From NCBI GenBank assembly GCA_947488755.1, contig CANLAD010000001.1, positions 1-64,000 on the forward strand: a stretch of DNA of 64,000 nucleotides. The letters are read 5' to 3'. Positions 33,970-42,873 of this stretch are shown here, piece by piece. The first letter of the stretch is position 1. Every line of letters starts with the position of its first letter. The translations under genes and the position numbers were made by a program. Under the pieces are notes generated by a model. The model saw only the letters and a program-made list of their open reading frames with translations. It did no database searches and was not told the DNA's origin. The DNA comes from an uncultured Erythrobacter sp. (GTDB lineage Bacteria > Pseudomonadota > Alphaproteobacteria > Sphingomonadales > Sphingomonadaceae).

Positions 33970-34283
33970 TGGATACGCTCACACGCCTAGAAGCGACGAT
34001 CGCGGAGCGTCGCGCCGCCGCGCCGACCGACAGCTACGTCGCCAAATTGCACGCGGGTGGTGTCTCCAAGATCGCGCAAAAGCTGGGCGAAGAGGCGACC
34101 GAGACGGTGATCGCGGCGCTCTCGGAAAGCGATGATGCGCTGATCGGTGAGAGCGCGGACCTGCTTTTCCACCTCTTCGTCCTGCTTTCGGCTCGGGATA
34201 TTGCGTTCGAGCGTGTTCTTGCCGAACTCGACCGCCGCGAGGGGCTTTCCGGCCTCGAAGAAAAGGCATCGCGAAAGGAGTAA
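33969..34283 (+). CDS. hisE: phosphoribosyl-ATP pyrophosphatase
   Basis: 104 residues, start overlapping the hisF stop (TGATG). MazG-like helical fold: SYVAKLHAGGVSKIAQKLGE, EATETVIAAL with the acidic metal site, and SADLLFHLFVLL. Hydrolyses PR-ATP to PR-AMP; the following hisI step must be encoded elsewhere, since HisI is not fused here. Confidence 0.96.
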   Translation: MDTLTRLEATIAERRAAAPTDSYVAKLHAGGVSKIAQKLGEEATETVIAALSESDDALIGESADLLFHLFVLLSARDIAFERVLAELDRREGLSGLEEKASRKE

Positions 34284-34288
34284 GCCCC

Positions 34289-34669
34289 ATGCCGATCGAC
34301 GCGACCAAGCCGTATGACGACGACAACATCTTCGCCAAGATTTTGCGCGGGGAGATACCGTCCAAGAAGGTTTACGAGGGCGAATGGGCCTTTGCCTTCG
34401 AGGACATCAATCCGCAGGCGGAAATCCACACACTGGTGATTCCGAAGCGCAAATATGTCAGCTGGGATGACTTTTCGCAGCGCGCCGAGGCGGAGGAAAT
34501 CGCCGGTTTCGTGCGCGCCGTGGGGAAAGTCGCGCGGGACAAGGGGCTGGTCGAACCCGGATATCGTCTGCTCGCCAATGTCGGCGCGCATGGCGGGCAG
34601 GAAGTGCCGCACCTTCACGTCCACATTTTCGGCGGCGAGCCGCTTGGCCCAATGATCTGGAAGCGTTGA
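34289..34669 (+). CDS. HIT-family nucleotide hydrolase
   Basis: 126 residues. Histidine triad VPHLHVHIFGGEPLG at the C-terminus and the N-terminal DDDNIFAKILRGEIPSKKVY, FEDINPQAEIHTLVIPKRKY. Family acts on nucleoside phosphoramidates or dinucleotides. Five nt after hisE, so it is the last gene of the his operon; HIT genes often close alphaproteobacterial his operons. Confidence 0.95.
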   Translation: MPIDATKPYDDDNIFAKILRGEIPSKKVYEGEWAFAFEDINPQAEIHTLVIPKRKYVSWDDFSQRAEAEEIAGFVRAVGKVARDKGLVEPGYRLLANVGAHGGQEVPHLHVHIFGGEPLGPMIWKR

Positions 34670-34772
34670 CGCAGTTTCGGTCGCATGCCCGACTCGCTTC
34701 GCCGCTGCGTCCATGCACAGGCGGTCTATCCGCTTTGCAGCCAGACCGTGCGGCGCTAGGGCCCAAGGCCAT

Positions 34773-35243
34773 ATGGTGAAGCCCAATCCTCCCGGTGGCG
34801 TGATCGACGGCGCGCGGCATCTGTATGCGGTGCGGGTCTATTATGAGGACACGGACCTCTCCGGGATCACCTACCACGCCAATTACCTGCGCTGGTTCGA
34901 GCGCGGACGCTCCGACCTGTTGCGCATGCTAGACATCAATCAGCGCGCCGCGATCGAGGCGGGTGAGGGGGCTTGGGCGGTGGCCGGGGTCGAGCTCAAA
35001 TATCTTAGCCCCGCGCGGCTCGACGATGACGTGGTGATCGAAACCACCTGCACGCAATTGCGCGCTGCGAGCTGCCGGATGGAGCAGGTCGCATATCGCG
35101 AGGGCGATAGCGGAACCGAACGGCTGTGCGAGGCGTCCCTCAGGGTAGGATTTCTGACACCCGAAGGTCGCCCGCGCCGCATGCTCGATCACTGGCACGC
35201 GGCGTTCGCGCAATTCATGGATACAAAGGATAGCCAGTCTTGA
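34773..35243 (+). CDS. ybgC: Tol-Pal-associated acyl-CoA thioesterase
   Basis: 156 residues from ATG 34773 (CAAGG upstream). 4HBT hot-dog fold with catalytic motif VYYEDTDLSGITYHANYLRW, then FERGRSDLLRMLDI and VAGVELKYLSPARLDDD. Cleaves short acyl-CoA or acyl-ACP thioesters; in E. coli it is the first gene of the tol-pal operon, as here. Its stop overlaps the TTG start of tolQ. Confidence 0.95.
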   Translation: MVKPNPPGGVIDGARHLYAVRVYYEDTDLSGITYHANYLRWFERGRSDLLRMLDINQRAAIEAGEGAWAVAGVELKYLSPARLDDDVVIETTCTQLRAASCRMEQVAYREGDSGTERLCEASLRVGFLTPEGRPRRMLDHWHAAFAQFMDTKDSQS

Positions 35244-35959
35244 ACTCTGATGCGATCGCGGCGCTGGTTTTGAGCCTTGCCGGAGCGGGCGCGCCTGCGC
35301 GGCTCGATCCGCTCGAATTGTTCCTGCAGGCCGATATCGTCGTGCAGGCGGTGATGATTGGCCTGATCCTTGCGAGCATCTGGACCTGGACGATCATCGT
35401 CTCGTTCTCGATGCGTCGAGCCAAGCTGGAACGCCGCTCGACCGATTTCGAGGATGACTTCTTTGCGCGCAGCAACAGCGAGGATACGCTCGGTAAGCGC
35501 AAGCGCGCGGTCATTCCTGCGGCGCGTGTGGCCGGGGCCGGACTGGACGAATGGAAGCGTTCCACCGCCAAACAGCCGGTCGACCGCGACGCCACCCGCC
35601 AGCGCATCGGAGCAGCGATGGAAAGCCAGGTGGCGGAGGAAGCGGACGAGCTGGCCGGGCGGCTGACCTTCCTCGCGACCACCGGGTCGGTTGCGCCGTT
35701 CGTCGGCCTGTTCGGCACTGTGTGGGGCATCATGAACAGCTTCTTCCAGATCGGCGCGCAGCAATCCGCCTCGCTCGCCGTGGTCGCGCCGGGTATTGCC
35801 GAAGCCTTGTTCGCCACCGCCATCGGCCTGTTCGCCGCGATCCCCGCCGTGATCGCCTACAACCGGTTCAGCCAGTCGGTGAACCTTTACGAGGCACGCT
35901 TGCAACGCTTCGCCGACAAGGTTCACGCCGGGCTGAGTCGCGAGCTGGACCGGGCCTAG
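35240..35959 (+). CDS. tolQ: TolQ
   Basis: 239 residues; TTG start at 35240 overlapping the ybgC stop (TTGA) with AAAGGA 13 nt upstream. Inner-membrane proton-channel subunit with three helices: QADIVVQAVMIGLILASIWTW, FLATTGSVAPFVGLFGTVWG and APGIAEALFATAIGLFAAIP. With TolR it uses the proton gradient to drive TolA and outer-membrane constriction at division. First of the five Tol-Pal components in order. Confidence 0.96.
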   Translation: MNSDAIAALVLSLAGAGAPARLDPLELFLQADIVVQAVMIGLILASIWTWTIIVSFSMRRAKLERRSTDFEDDFFARSNSEDTLGKRKRAVIPAARVAGAGLDEWKRSTAKQPVDRDATRQRIGAAMESQVAEEADELAGRLTFLATTGSVAPFVGLFGTVWGIMNSFFQIGAQQSASLAVVAPGIAEALFATAIGLFAAIPAVIAYNRFSQSVNLYEARLQRFADKVHAGLSRELDRA

Positions 35960-36408
35960 TGGCAGTCTCACTCGGCAACCCCTCCCGATCCCGAGGCCGC
36001 CGCTCGCGCAGGGCAGCGATGGCCGAGATCAACGTCACGCCGCTGGTCGACGTGATGCTGGTGCTGCTCATCATCTTCATGGTCACCGTGACGCTGCCTG
36101 CGGTTGGCGTCCCCATCGAACTGCCGGAAAGCCGCGCCAATCCGGTCGATGAAACGCCCGATCAGGTGACGATCAGCGTGGACGCCGAGGGCCGGGTCTA
36201 TATCGGCGATGACGCGGTGCTGGCCGGCGGATTGCCGGACGCGCTCGCCGCGCTCGATCGCGGGGCTGGCGGGGAGCAGCCGACAATCGTGCTGCGCGGC
36301 GATCGCAGTCTTGATTACGGCCGGGTGATGGCGGTGATGGGGGAGCTGGGCCGCGCGGGCTTCACCTCGATCTCGCTGGTCACCGACGGTTCAGTTGCCG
36401 CGCCATAG
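35959..36408 (+). CDS. tolR: TolR
   Basis: 149 residues with GTG start at 35959 overlapping the tolQ stop (TAGTG); ATG at 36019 is a possible later start. One membrane helix with the essential aspartate: AEINVTPLVDVMLVLLIIFM. The periplasmic domain follows (QVTISVDAEGRVYIGDDAVL, PTIVLRGDRSLDYGRVMAVM). ExbD/TolR family; partner of TolQ. Confidence 0.95.
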   Translation: MAVSLGNPSRSRGRRSRRAAMAEINVTPLVDVMLVLLIIFMVTVTLPAVGVPIELPESRANPVDETPDQVTISVDAEGRVYIGDDAVLAGGLPDALAALDRGAGGEQPTIVLRGDRSLDYGRVMAVMGELGRAGFTSISLVTDGSVAAP

Positions 36409-36420
36409 CGGTTGAGGACT

Positions 36421-37221
36421 ATGGGAGAGAGCGCCTTTCGCAGGGAAGACAGGGTAGGCCTCGCCGCCGCAATCGGCCTGCATATCGCGCTGGTCGCGGC
36501 TTTGGCGCTGCAATTCCTGCTTGTGCCCGCCGATCCGGTGATGCCCCCGCGCATGACGGTCAGCCTCGCGACCGAAGTCAGCCTGCAATCGACCGCGCCC
36601 GACCCCGCGCCCGACGCACGCGCTGCTTTGGCACCGACTCTGTCGGAGGAGCCTGCGCCGGAGGTTCAGTCTGACGAAGCCGATGCCACGCCTGACGCAC
36701 CGCCTCCGGTTCCCAGCGCCCGCGCCGAGCCGCGCCCATCGCGCGAAAGCCCTTCCGAAACGCGCCGCCCCGCCGACACGCGCGAGACGGCGAGCCGTCC
36801 AAGACAGGTCAGCAACGCGGGCGGCAGCCGGATCGGGGAAGACTTCCTCGAAGGGCAGGGCAGTTCCGCTACCAGCGACGACACCCGCACCCCCGCCGCC
36901 GCCTTCGGCGCGAGCGAGCGCGCGGCCCTGTCCTCCGCCATTACGCGCCAGCTCCGCCCGCACTGGAACGCCCCCGACGGAGTTGACGCGGAAAAGCTCG
37001 TTTCGATCGTGTCGTGGCGATTGAACGAGGATGGATCACTTTCCGGGCGCCCGTCCTGCCGTAACCAGTCGAGCAGCATCACCGCGTCCAATCGTCCGCA
37101 GGCCGGCCTGCATTGCGAGCGTGCGATCCGCGCAGTTCAGCTCGCCGCACCTTTCAATCTGCCAGAGCAGTTCTACAACCGCTGGAAACAGCTCGAGTGG
37201 CAATTCGACAGAAGGCTTTGA
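36421..37221 (+). CDS. tolA: TolA-like protein
   Basis: 266 residues from ATG 36421 with GAGG five nt upstream. N-terminal membrane helix (GLAAAIGLHIALVAALALQF), a long Pro/Ala/Glu-rich periplasmic segment (residues ~60-150), and a C-terminal domain with RAALSSAITRQLRPHWNAP, WRLNEDGSLSGRPSC and a second cysteine in QAGLHCERAIRA, which resembles the TolA/TonB C-terminal fold. The central region is shorter and less helical than E. coli TolA. Links the TolQR motor to TolB and Pal. Confidence 0.88.
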   Translation: MGESAFRREDRVGLAAAIGLHIALVAALALQFLLVPADPVMPPRMTVSLATEVSLQSTAPDPAPDARAALAPTLSEEPAPEVQSDEADATPDAPPPVPSARAEPRPSRESPSETRRPADTRETASRPRQVSNAGGSRIGEDFLEGQGSSATSDDTRTPAAAFGASERAALSSAITRQLRPHWNAPDGVDAEKLVSIVSWRLNEDGSLSGRPSCRNQSSSITASNRPQAGLHCERAIRAVQLAAPFNLPEQFYNRWKQLEWQFDRRL

Positions 37222-37225
37222 ACCC

Positions 37226-38626
37226 ATGAAGACCCCCCTCATCTCCACCCTATTCGGCACCCTTCTCGCCACTTCGGCGGCGGCACAGGATCTCGGCGCG
37301 CCGCTGGTCGAAGGCGGCGAGGTCGAGAGCGTCACGATCGAGGGCGATGAGGGCGAAGGCCCGCTGCGCGGCACCGTTACCGATGAAAGCGCGCTCGAAG
37401 ACCTCGGCATCGCAATCCCCGCTTTCGCGACCGACGATAACCGCGCGACCCCCGCGAATGCCCAGGGCACCGCCGCTTTGGGCCGCGAAGTCGCGCGCGT
37501 CATCACCGCGAACCTGCGCGATAACGGCCTGTTCGCGCCAACCGGACCGGACAGCCTGCCCGATCCGAGCTTCCCCCAGATAACCTCACCCGCCTGGGGT
37601 ACGTGGAGCGGGCGCGGGGCGGAGATGCTGGTCCACGGCTATGTCCGCGCGCGCGATGACGAAAGGCTGGTGGTCGGCTGCTATCTCTACGACGTTGCCC
37701 TTCAGGACGAGTTGGTGCGCGAAGGCTGGGTTGTGCCGCCGGCCGACTGGCGGCGCGCGGCGCACAAATGCTCCGACCTCATTTACGCCCGGCTAACCGG
37801 CGAAGACCCGTTCTTCGACAGCCGCATCGCCTACATCGCCGAGACCGGGCCGAAGGATGCGCGCGTCAAGCGGCTGGCCGTGATGGACAGCGACGGCGCG
37901 AACCACCGTTTCATCACTCTGGGCAGCGCAACCGCGCTCACCCCGCGCTATTCGCCGGACTATTCCAAGATCCTCTACCTTTCCTATGTCGACGGAAATC
38001 CGCGCATTTACGTCTATGATATCGGCAGCGGCAGCCAGACTCTGGTGACGGAGAACGCCAACCCGACGCTCGCCCCGCGCTGGTCGCCCGATGGCCGCTC
38101 GATCCTCTATTCGATGGCGGTGGCGGGCAATACCGACATCTATCGCGTGCCCGTGACGGGGGGGTCTTCAACACGCCTGACCAGCACGCCCGGGATCGAC
38201 GTCGCGGGATCGTACTCGCCCGACGGGGGGCAGATCGTGTTCGAAAGCGACCGATCGGGTGCGCAACAGTGCTACATCATGAATGCCGATGGCTCGAACC
38301 AGCGCCGCATCAGCTTTTTCGGCGGACGCTGCGCCACGCCTGAATGGAGCCCACGCGGTGACCAGATCGCCTTCACCCGGATCGCCGGGGACTTCAATGT
38401 CGCGGTGATGACTCCGGCGGGGCGCAACATGCGCGTGCTAACCGATGGCTGGCAGGATGAGGCCCCGACATGGGCGCCCAATGGTCGGATCATCCAGTTT
38501 TTCCGCACCACCCGCAATGCGGGCAATTCTTCACTATGGCAGGTTGATCTGACAGGGCGTAACGAAAGGCGGCTGCCGACGCCGGTGGATGCATCCGATC
38601 CCGCATGGGGACCGATTCGTCCCTAA
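37226..38626 (+). CDS. tolB: TolB
   Basis: 466 residues from ATG 37226, four nt after tolA. Signal peptide LISTLFGTLLATSAAAQ, an N-terminal domain (VARVITANLRDNGLFAPTGP) and a six-bladed beta-propeller with repeated PRYSPDYSKILYLS, PRWSPDGRSILYS and PEWSPRGDQIAFT motifs. Periplasmic; binds Pal and takes signals from TolA to hold the outer membrane. Confidence 0.96.
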   Translation: MKTPLISTLFGTLLATSAAAQDLGAPLVEGGEVESVTIEGDEGEGPLRGTVTDESALEDLGIAIPAFATDDNRATPANAQGTAALGREVARVITANLRDNGLFAPTGPDSLPDPSFPQITSPAWGTWSGRGAEMLVHGYVRARDDERLVVGCYLYDVALQDELVREGWVVPPADWRRAAHKCSDLIYARLTGEDPFFDSRIAYIAETGPKDARVKRLAVMDSDGANHRFITLGSATALTPRYSPDYSKILYLSYVDGNPRIYVYDIGSGSQTLVTENANPTLAPRWSPDGRSILYSMAVAGNTDIYRVPVTGGSSTRLTSTPGIDVAGSYSPDGGQIVFESDRSGAQQCYIMNADGSNQRRISFFGGRCATPEWSPRGDQIAFTRIAGDFNVAVMTPAGRNMRVLTDGWQDEAPTWAPNGRIIQFFRTTRNAGNSSLWQVDLTGRNERRLPTPVDASDPAWGPIRP

Positions 38627-38686
38627 GGCCGTTCGTTTGTTACCCGCCGCGGTAATCTACCCGGCCCTGATTAGGAGATCACGATA

Positions 38687-39211
38687 ATGACCTTCTCCCG
38701 CTCGCGGCTCGCCGCCGCTGCCATTTTGTCATCGACGATCGCATTGGCTGCATGTTCGAGGGAAGCCCCCGAAGAGTTGCCGCCCGCTCCGCAGACCGCC
38801 ACGCCGACGCCCAGCCCCACACCGACGCAGGCGGCCGGGCCCGTTGTCGGCACGCAGGGTCACTTCGAGGATGCCGTGGGCGGTTCGACGATCGTCTATT
38901 TCGACACCGACCGCTTCAATATCGACAGCACCGATGCGGCTGCCTTGCAGGCGCAGGCGCAGTATTTCTCGCAATATCCGCAGGTCAATTTCACGGTCGA
39001 AGGCCATACCGACGAGCGCGGGACACGCGAATACAACCTTGCGCTCGGTGAGCGGCGCGCAAACTCGGCGAAGAACTATCTTGTCAGCCTGGGTGTCTCG
39101 CCCGACCGCATCCGCACGGTCAGTTTCGGTAAGGAGCGCCCGGTCGCATTGGGATCAAACCCGCAAGCGTGGCAGCAGAACCGCCGGGCCGCGAGCGTGG
39201 TCATCAATTAG
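38687..39211 (+). CDS. pal: peptidoglycan-associated lipoprotein Pal
   Basis: 174 residues, TTAGGAG ahead of ATG 38687. Lipobox IALAAC, a Pro/Thr linker, then an OmpA-like domain: STIVYFDTDRFNID, VEGHTDERGTREYNLALGE and RRANSAKNYLVSLGV, the peptidoglycan-binding core. Last gene of the tol-pal operon; ends at a hairpin at 39221-39258. Confidence 0.96.
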   Translation: MTFSRSRLAAAAILSSTIALAACSREAPEELPPAPQTATPTPSPTPTQAAGPVVGTQGHFEDAVGGSTIVYFDTDRFNIDSTDAAALQAQAQYFSQYPQVNFTVEGHTDERGTREYNLALGERRANSAKNYLVSLGVSPDRIRTVSFGKERPVALGSNPQAWQQNRRAASVVIN

Positions 39212-39220
39212 GTCATTTTG

Positions 39221-39258
39221 GGAGCGCGCCTGCCGCCCAAGTGGTGGCGGCGCGTTCC
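39221..39258. terminator. bidirectional hairpin between pal and the convergent small gene
   Basis: GGAGCGCGCC (39221-39230) pairs with GGCGCGTTCC (39249-39258), extended inward by GCCGCC with GGTGGC around a short loop, with one bulged T. It lies between the pal stop and the stop of the 39265-39420 gene on the other strand, as expected for a shared terminator. Confidence 0.6.
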
Positions 39259-39264
39259 GACCGA

Positions 39265-39420
39265 TCATCCGGGCAGAAGCATCGCGTCCGCGTTGACCGT
39301 GACGATTGCGGCTGTGGCCTGCGAAGGTGAAACCGCAGCCTCCGGTGCCCTTGCAACCATGCACAGCGCGACCAGCGCAAGCGCCGAGACGAGGCTCGAA
39401 ATGGTCAATTGCTGGCTCAT
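39265..39420 (-). CDS. 51-residue exported or membrane-anchored peptide
   Basis: ATG 39420. The first ~28 residues (QQLTISSLVSALALVALCMV) look like a signal peptide or membrane anchor; the rest (APEAAVSPSQATAAIVTVNA) is short and small-residue rich. A purine-rich CACCGAAAGAAAG precedes the start. Shared terminator hairpin with pal supports transcription on this strand. No family recognised. Confidence 0.45.
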   Translation of the reverse strand: MSQQLTISSLVSALALVALCMVARAPEAAVSPSQATAAIVTVNADAMLLPG

Positions 39421-39615
39421 GCGGAGGCTTTCTTTCGGTGGGCTTGCAATCTGGCTTGGCTCACGCCGTAGCGGGCTATGCCTTAACGAGCTATTGCAAT
39501 GCAACATTTCGTTTCGCAACTCGTTCCCACACCTATGCAAAACTCGCCAGCACCCTTAGATTGACCGCGTGACTCATCCGATGAACGACATTCTCCCGAC
39601 GCGCGGACCTCGCGC

Positions 39616-40149
39616 ATGAGCCGCGCGCGGCGCTCGAACGATTGGGGCTTTCCCCGCTGGCGCGGCTATGAAAGCTCGCGCGAGGCGGCGAATGTGCGGC
39701 TGTGCGATCGTCACGGCTGCGAGGAACCGGGAGATTGCCCCGCGCCCAAATCGCCCAACAGCCCGGACCGCTGGTATTTCTGTCAGAAGCATGCCGCCGA
39801 ATACAACAAGGGCTGGGACTATTTCGAAGGCCTCGACAAGGCCGAGAAGGAAGAGCGCGCCAAAGCCGAGCGGGCCGAAAGCGCAGGCTATGCCGAGGCG
39901 TCGCATTATGGCTGGGCCGGATCGGGCGATGGCAGCCGCAGCGCCGATGAAATGCGCGCGCTCGACCTGTTGGAACTGGAGGCGGATGCCGATTTCGGGG
40001 CCGTCAAGCGCGCCTACCGCGCCAAGGCGAAGGAAGTGCACCCCGACGTAAAGCCGGGCGACGAGGACGCGGCGAAGCAATTCCAGGCGATCCAAGTCGC
40101 CTACGATGTGCTGCGCGTTGCCGAAGAACGGCGGGAGTGGCGAGGGTAG
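39616..40149 (+). CDS. J-domain protein
   Basis: 177 residues. C-terminal J domain with the HPD motif in AKEVHPDVKPGDEDAAKQF and the preceding DADFGAVKRAYRAKA; LLELEADADFG leads in. The N-terminal ~110 residues hold cysteines in RLCDRHGCEEPGDCPAP and WYFCQKHAAEY, which could bind zinc. J domains stimulate Hsp70 ATPase; this resembles the DjlA-independent type III proteins common in sphingomonads. Client unknown. Confidence 0.9.
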   Translation: MSRARRSNDWGFPRWRGYESSREAANVRLCDRHGCEEPGDCPAPKSPNSPDRWYFCQKHAAEYNKGWDYFEGLDKAEKEERAKAERAESAGYAEASHYGWAGSGDGSRSADEMRALDLLELEADADFGAVKRAYRAKAKEVHPDVKPGDEDAAKQFQAIQVAYDVLRVAEERREWRG

Positions 40150-40189
40150 GGAAAGAGAGTCAGCTTGCGACCGAGTTGCGGACATTCGC

Positions 40190-40468
40190 TCAAGGGGTTC
40201 TTGATGCGAGAATGCATTCTCGCACGGCAGCGAAGAAAGACACCGGTTTGTTATCTTCCGTATGCCAATTTAGGTCGTCCGTTGTGAAATTGGTTAGTTG
40301 AAGAACCAAGTCGTCTAAAGTCTCGATCCAATGGTCGCCATTGGCGACATGGTCCCCCTGAGCGTCTCTGAAATCGAGCTTCCAGCCGCCCGGCATCTCC
40401 TTGTAGAACGTGACGAAGGTCCGCGAACCGTTGTCATCTAGTTGCGCGGTGAATGTCTGTGTCGCCAT
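40190..40468 (-). CDS. small hypothetical protein of lower GC content
   Basis: 92 residues from ATG 40468; a longer frame exists upstream without a site. Sequence ATQTFTAQLDDNGSRTFVTF then GWKLDFRDAQGDHVANGDHW; acidic and soluble, no known domain. The codon use is visibly less GC-rich than its neighbours, especially around 40240-40310, suggesting recent acquisition. A perfect 20-bp palindrome lies in its 3' end. Confidence 0.55.
   Translation of the reverse strand: MATQTFTAQLDDNGSRTFVTFYKEMPGGWKLDFRDAQGDHVANGDHWIETLDDLVLQLTNFTTDDLNWHTEDNKPVSFFAAVRECILASRTP
40205..40224. repeat. perfect 20-bp palindrome
   Basis: TGCGAGAATGCATTCTCGCA is its own reverse complement over all 20 bases. It overlaps codons near the C-terminus of the 40190-40468 gene and is the longest perfect loop-free palindrome noticed in the window; it could be a transcription-factor site or terminator for this gene. 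Confidence 0.5.
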
Positions 40469-40571
40469 CAGCCTAAATCTATCTGTTAATCCAGCGACAC
40501 GATGGCGGCAGGTAGAGCCTATTGCAATGTCCGCTTCCCACCCAAATCTCGTCACTTCGGACCCAGCCCCC

Positions 40572-41387
40572 TCAGTCCTCTTGCGGCCCCGCAAACCCCC
40601 GCCCCGCAGCGTCGATCTCGGGGTTCGGATTGTCGTTCCACCACGGCGTGTCGGTCCACGGGCGGATGTCCAGTTCGTGGGTCCAGCAATGGCGCGGTTG
40701 CTGGGCGAGGTGCCAGTAGGTTTCGGCGATCGCGGCGGGGTCGATCACGCCGTCCTCGCCCTTGGCCGCCTTGAACGCTTCGTACTTGTCGCCCAGCAGC
40801 TTGCCGAGCGTATCGGGCGCGTCGACCGACCCGTCGATCACGATATGCGCGATATGGATGCCCCAGGGCGCGAATTCAGCATTCAGCGTCTGGCAGAGCA
40901 TGCGCCGCCCGCCCATTGCCGCGGCGTGGCTGTGCTGCCCGGCATTGCCGCGCACCGCCGCCGTGGCGGACGTGACCAGCACCGTGCCCTTGCCCCGCTC
41001 CGCCATCGCCGGGAACGCCGCGTGAGCGAGCCGGAACAGACTGAAACATCCCAGCCGCCAGCCAAGCTCGAACATGCGATGCGGCGTGTCGGCCAGCGCG
41101 CGGTTCCCGACCTGCGCACCCAGATTGTAGAGCATGACCTCGATCGGGCCGATATCGCGCTCGGTGCGTTCAACCAGTTCCTCGATCGATCCATCCTCGG
41201 CAGCGTTCAGCAGCGTCCCGCTGGCCTTGCCGCCCGCATCCTCGATCTCGCCGATCAGCCGCTGCAACCCTTCCTCGTCGGAGCGACGCGCGAGCACCGC
41301 ATGGTATCCGCCAGCGGCGAAGCGTCTGGCCGCGTGGCCACCAATGCCCGCGCCCGCTCCGATGACGAGGAAAACCGGGTCAGACAT
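40572..41387 (-). CDS. SDR-fold protein lacking the catalytic tyrosine
   Basis: 271 residues. SDR cofactor motif VIGAGAGIGGHAAR and the strand MLYNLGAQVG are present, and SATAAVRGNAG supplies the usual serine, but where Y-x-x-x-K should follow the sequence reads QHSHAAAMGGRRM. Related sphingomonad proteins with FASAK at this place also lack tyrosine, so it may bind NAD(P) without classical catalysis. Its start lies 8 nt inside the end of the upstream PLP-enzyme gene, so the two are co-expressed. Confidence 0.85.
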   Translation of the reverse strand: MSDPVFLVIGAGAGIGGHAARRFAAGGYHAVLARRSDEEGLQRLIGEIEDAGGKASGTLLNAAEDGSIEELVERTERDIGPIEVMLYNLGAQVGNRALADTPHRMFELGWRLGCFSLFRLAHAAFPAMAERGKGTVLVTSATAAVRGNAGQHSHAAAMGGRRMLCQTLNAEFAPWGIHIAHIVIDGSVDAPDTLGKLLGDKYEAFKAAKGEDGVIDPAAIAETYWHLAQQPRHCWTHELDIRPWTDTPWWNDNPNPEIDAAGRGFAGPQED

Positions 41388-42708
41388 GCTCCAGCGCCTG
41401 CTCGAAGTCCGCGATCAGGTCATCCGCGTCCTCGATCCCGATGCTGATCCGCACGAGGTTGTCGGTGATGCGAAGCTGCTTTCGCCGGGCGTGGGGGACG
41501 GAAAGGTGCGTCATGCTGGCCGGGTGGCTGGCGAGGGTTTCGGTGCCGCCAAGGCTGACGGCGAGCTTTGCGATGACCAGATGATCGAGGAAGCGGAAGC
41601 ACTCCGCCTCGCCACCCTTCAGAAACACGCTGAACGTCGAACCCGCGCCCAGACAATGCCGCTCATAGATGTCCTTTTGCCGCGCATCCTCGATCATGCC
41701 GAGATAACCCAGCCCCTCGACCTTCGGGTGGTTTGCCAGGAATTCGCACACTTTCGCGGCGTTCTCGCCAGCCCGCTGCATGCGCAGTTCCACGGTTTCG
41801 AGGCTACGCAGCAGCATCCATGCGGTGTTGGGATCGACGATACCGCCCATCGTGTTGCGCAGCGCGCGCACCGGATCCATCCACTTCTTCGCGCCCGCGA
41901 TCGAGCCCGCCACTAGGTCCGAATGCCCGCCGACATACTTGGTCAGCGAATAGGCGACGATATCGGCGCCGTGATCGAGCGGGCGCTGCCACAACGGGCC
42001 GAGGAACGTGTTGTCGATTGCGATGGGACAGGAATAGTCGAGATGTTCATCGCGCGCCGCCTTCACCGCTTCGATATCGACCAGCGCGTTGGTCGGATTG
42101 CCGGGGCTTTCGAGATAGATCATCGCGACCTTGCCGCCATTCTCGCTCGCCTGCTTCTTCGCGCGTTCGAGCACTTCGTCCAGCTCCTCGCGGCTCGCGC
42201 CGGCGGGGAAGTCGATATAGCTCACGTTGAACTTCGACAGCACCTTCGCAACGAAACCTTCGGATGCCGCATATAGCGGTCCGGAATGCACGATCACGTC
42301 GCCCGCGCTGACATAGGCGAGCATCAGAATGCAGATCGCGGTCATCCCGGATGAGAAGGTCAGCGCATCCTCCGCCCCGTCCCACACGGCGAGGCGGTCT
42401 TCGAGGATTTCCTGGTTCGGGCCGTTGAAGCGCGAATAGACGAGGCCTTCCGCCCCGCCTTCGCGCTGGCCGGTGATCCCTTCGAAATGCCGCTTGCCCG
42501 CGGCCGCATTCTCGAACGCGAAGGTGGAGGTCAGGAAGATCGGCGCTTTCAGCGAGCCTTCCGACAAAGCAGGGTCGAAGCCGTGGCCCATCATCAGCGT
42601 GGATGGCTTCAGCTCGCGCCCGCCGATCTGCGTGCGTTCGGGCTTGGGCTTGCGACGCGGGGTGGGGGCGTCGGTGGCGGAGTTCTGGTCTACGGGGCCG
42701 TCGGTCAT
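41380..42708 (-). CDS. cystathionine gamma-synthase/methionine gamma-lyase family PLP enzyme
   Basis: 442 residues from ATG 42708 (AAGGAC upstream). Cys/Met metabolism family: GLVYSRFNGPNQEILEDRLA, TFSSGMTAICILMLAYV, DNTFLGPLWQRPLDHGADI and the PLP lysine in VAYSLTKYVGGHSDLVAG; C-terminal RISIGIEDADDLIADFEQ. Such enzymes join or cleave sulfur amino acid side chains; which reaction is not fixed by sequence. An N-terminal basic tail of ~25 residues is extra. It is preceded by about 240 nt of leader that includes copy B of a repeated 33-bp motif. Confidence 0.9.
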   Translation of the reverse strand: MTDGPVDQNSATDAPTPRRKPKPERTQIGGRELKPSTLMMGHGFDPALSEGSLKAPIFLTSTFAFENAAAGKRHFEGITGQREGGAEGLVYSRFNGPNQEILEDRLAVWDGAEDALTFSSGMTAICILMLAYVSAGDVIVHSGPLYAASEGFVAKVLSKFNVSYIDFPAGASREELDEVLERAKKQASENGGKVAMIYLESPGNPTNALVDIEAVKAARDEHLDYSCPIAIDNTFLGPLWQRPLDHGADIVAYSLTKYVGGHSDLVAGSIAGAKKWMDPVRALRNTMGGIVDPNTAWMLLRSLETVELRMQRAGENAAKVCEFLANHPKVEGLGYLGMIEDARQKDIYERHCLGAGSTFSVFLKGGEAECFRFLDHLVIAKLAVSLGGTETLASHPASMTHLSVPHARRKQLRITDNLVRISIGIEDADDLIADFEQALEHV

Positions 42709-42873
42709 GGGACGGGTGTCCTTCCTCAAACTTGGCGCTCCCAGGAAGGCAGGAGCTGATCTGGCAGCCTGGCGGGCGCCCGCTTCTAACCTCCGCAGAA
42801 GCGCTTCTCCCGGCATCGCCAATCCATCCTGGGCCGATATCGCGCTGCGTAGCTCCGCGCAACCGGTGTGAGA

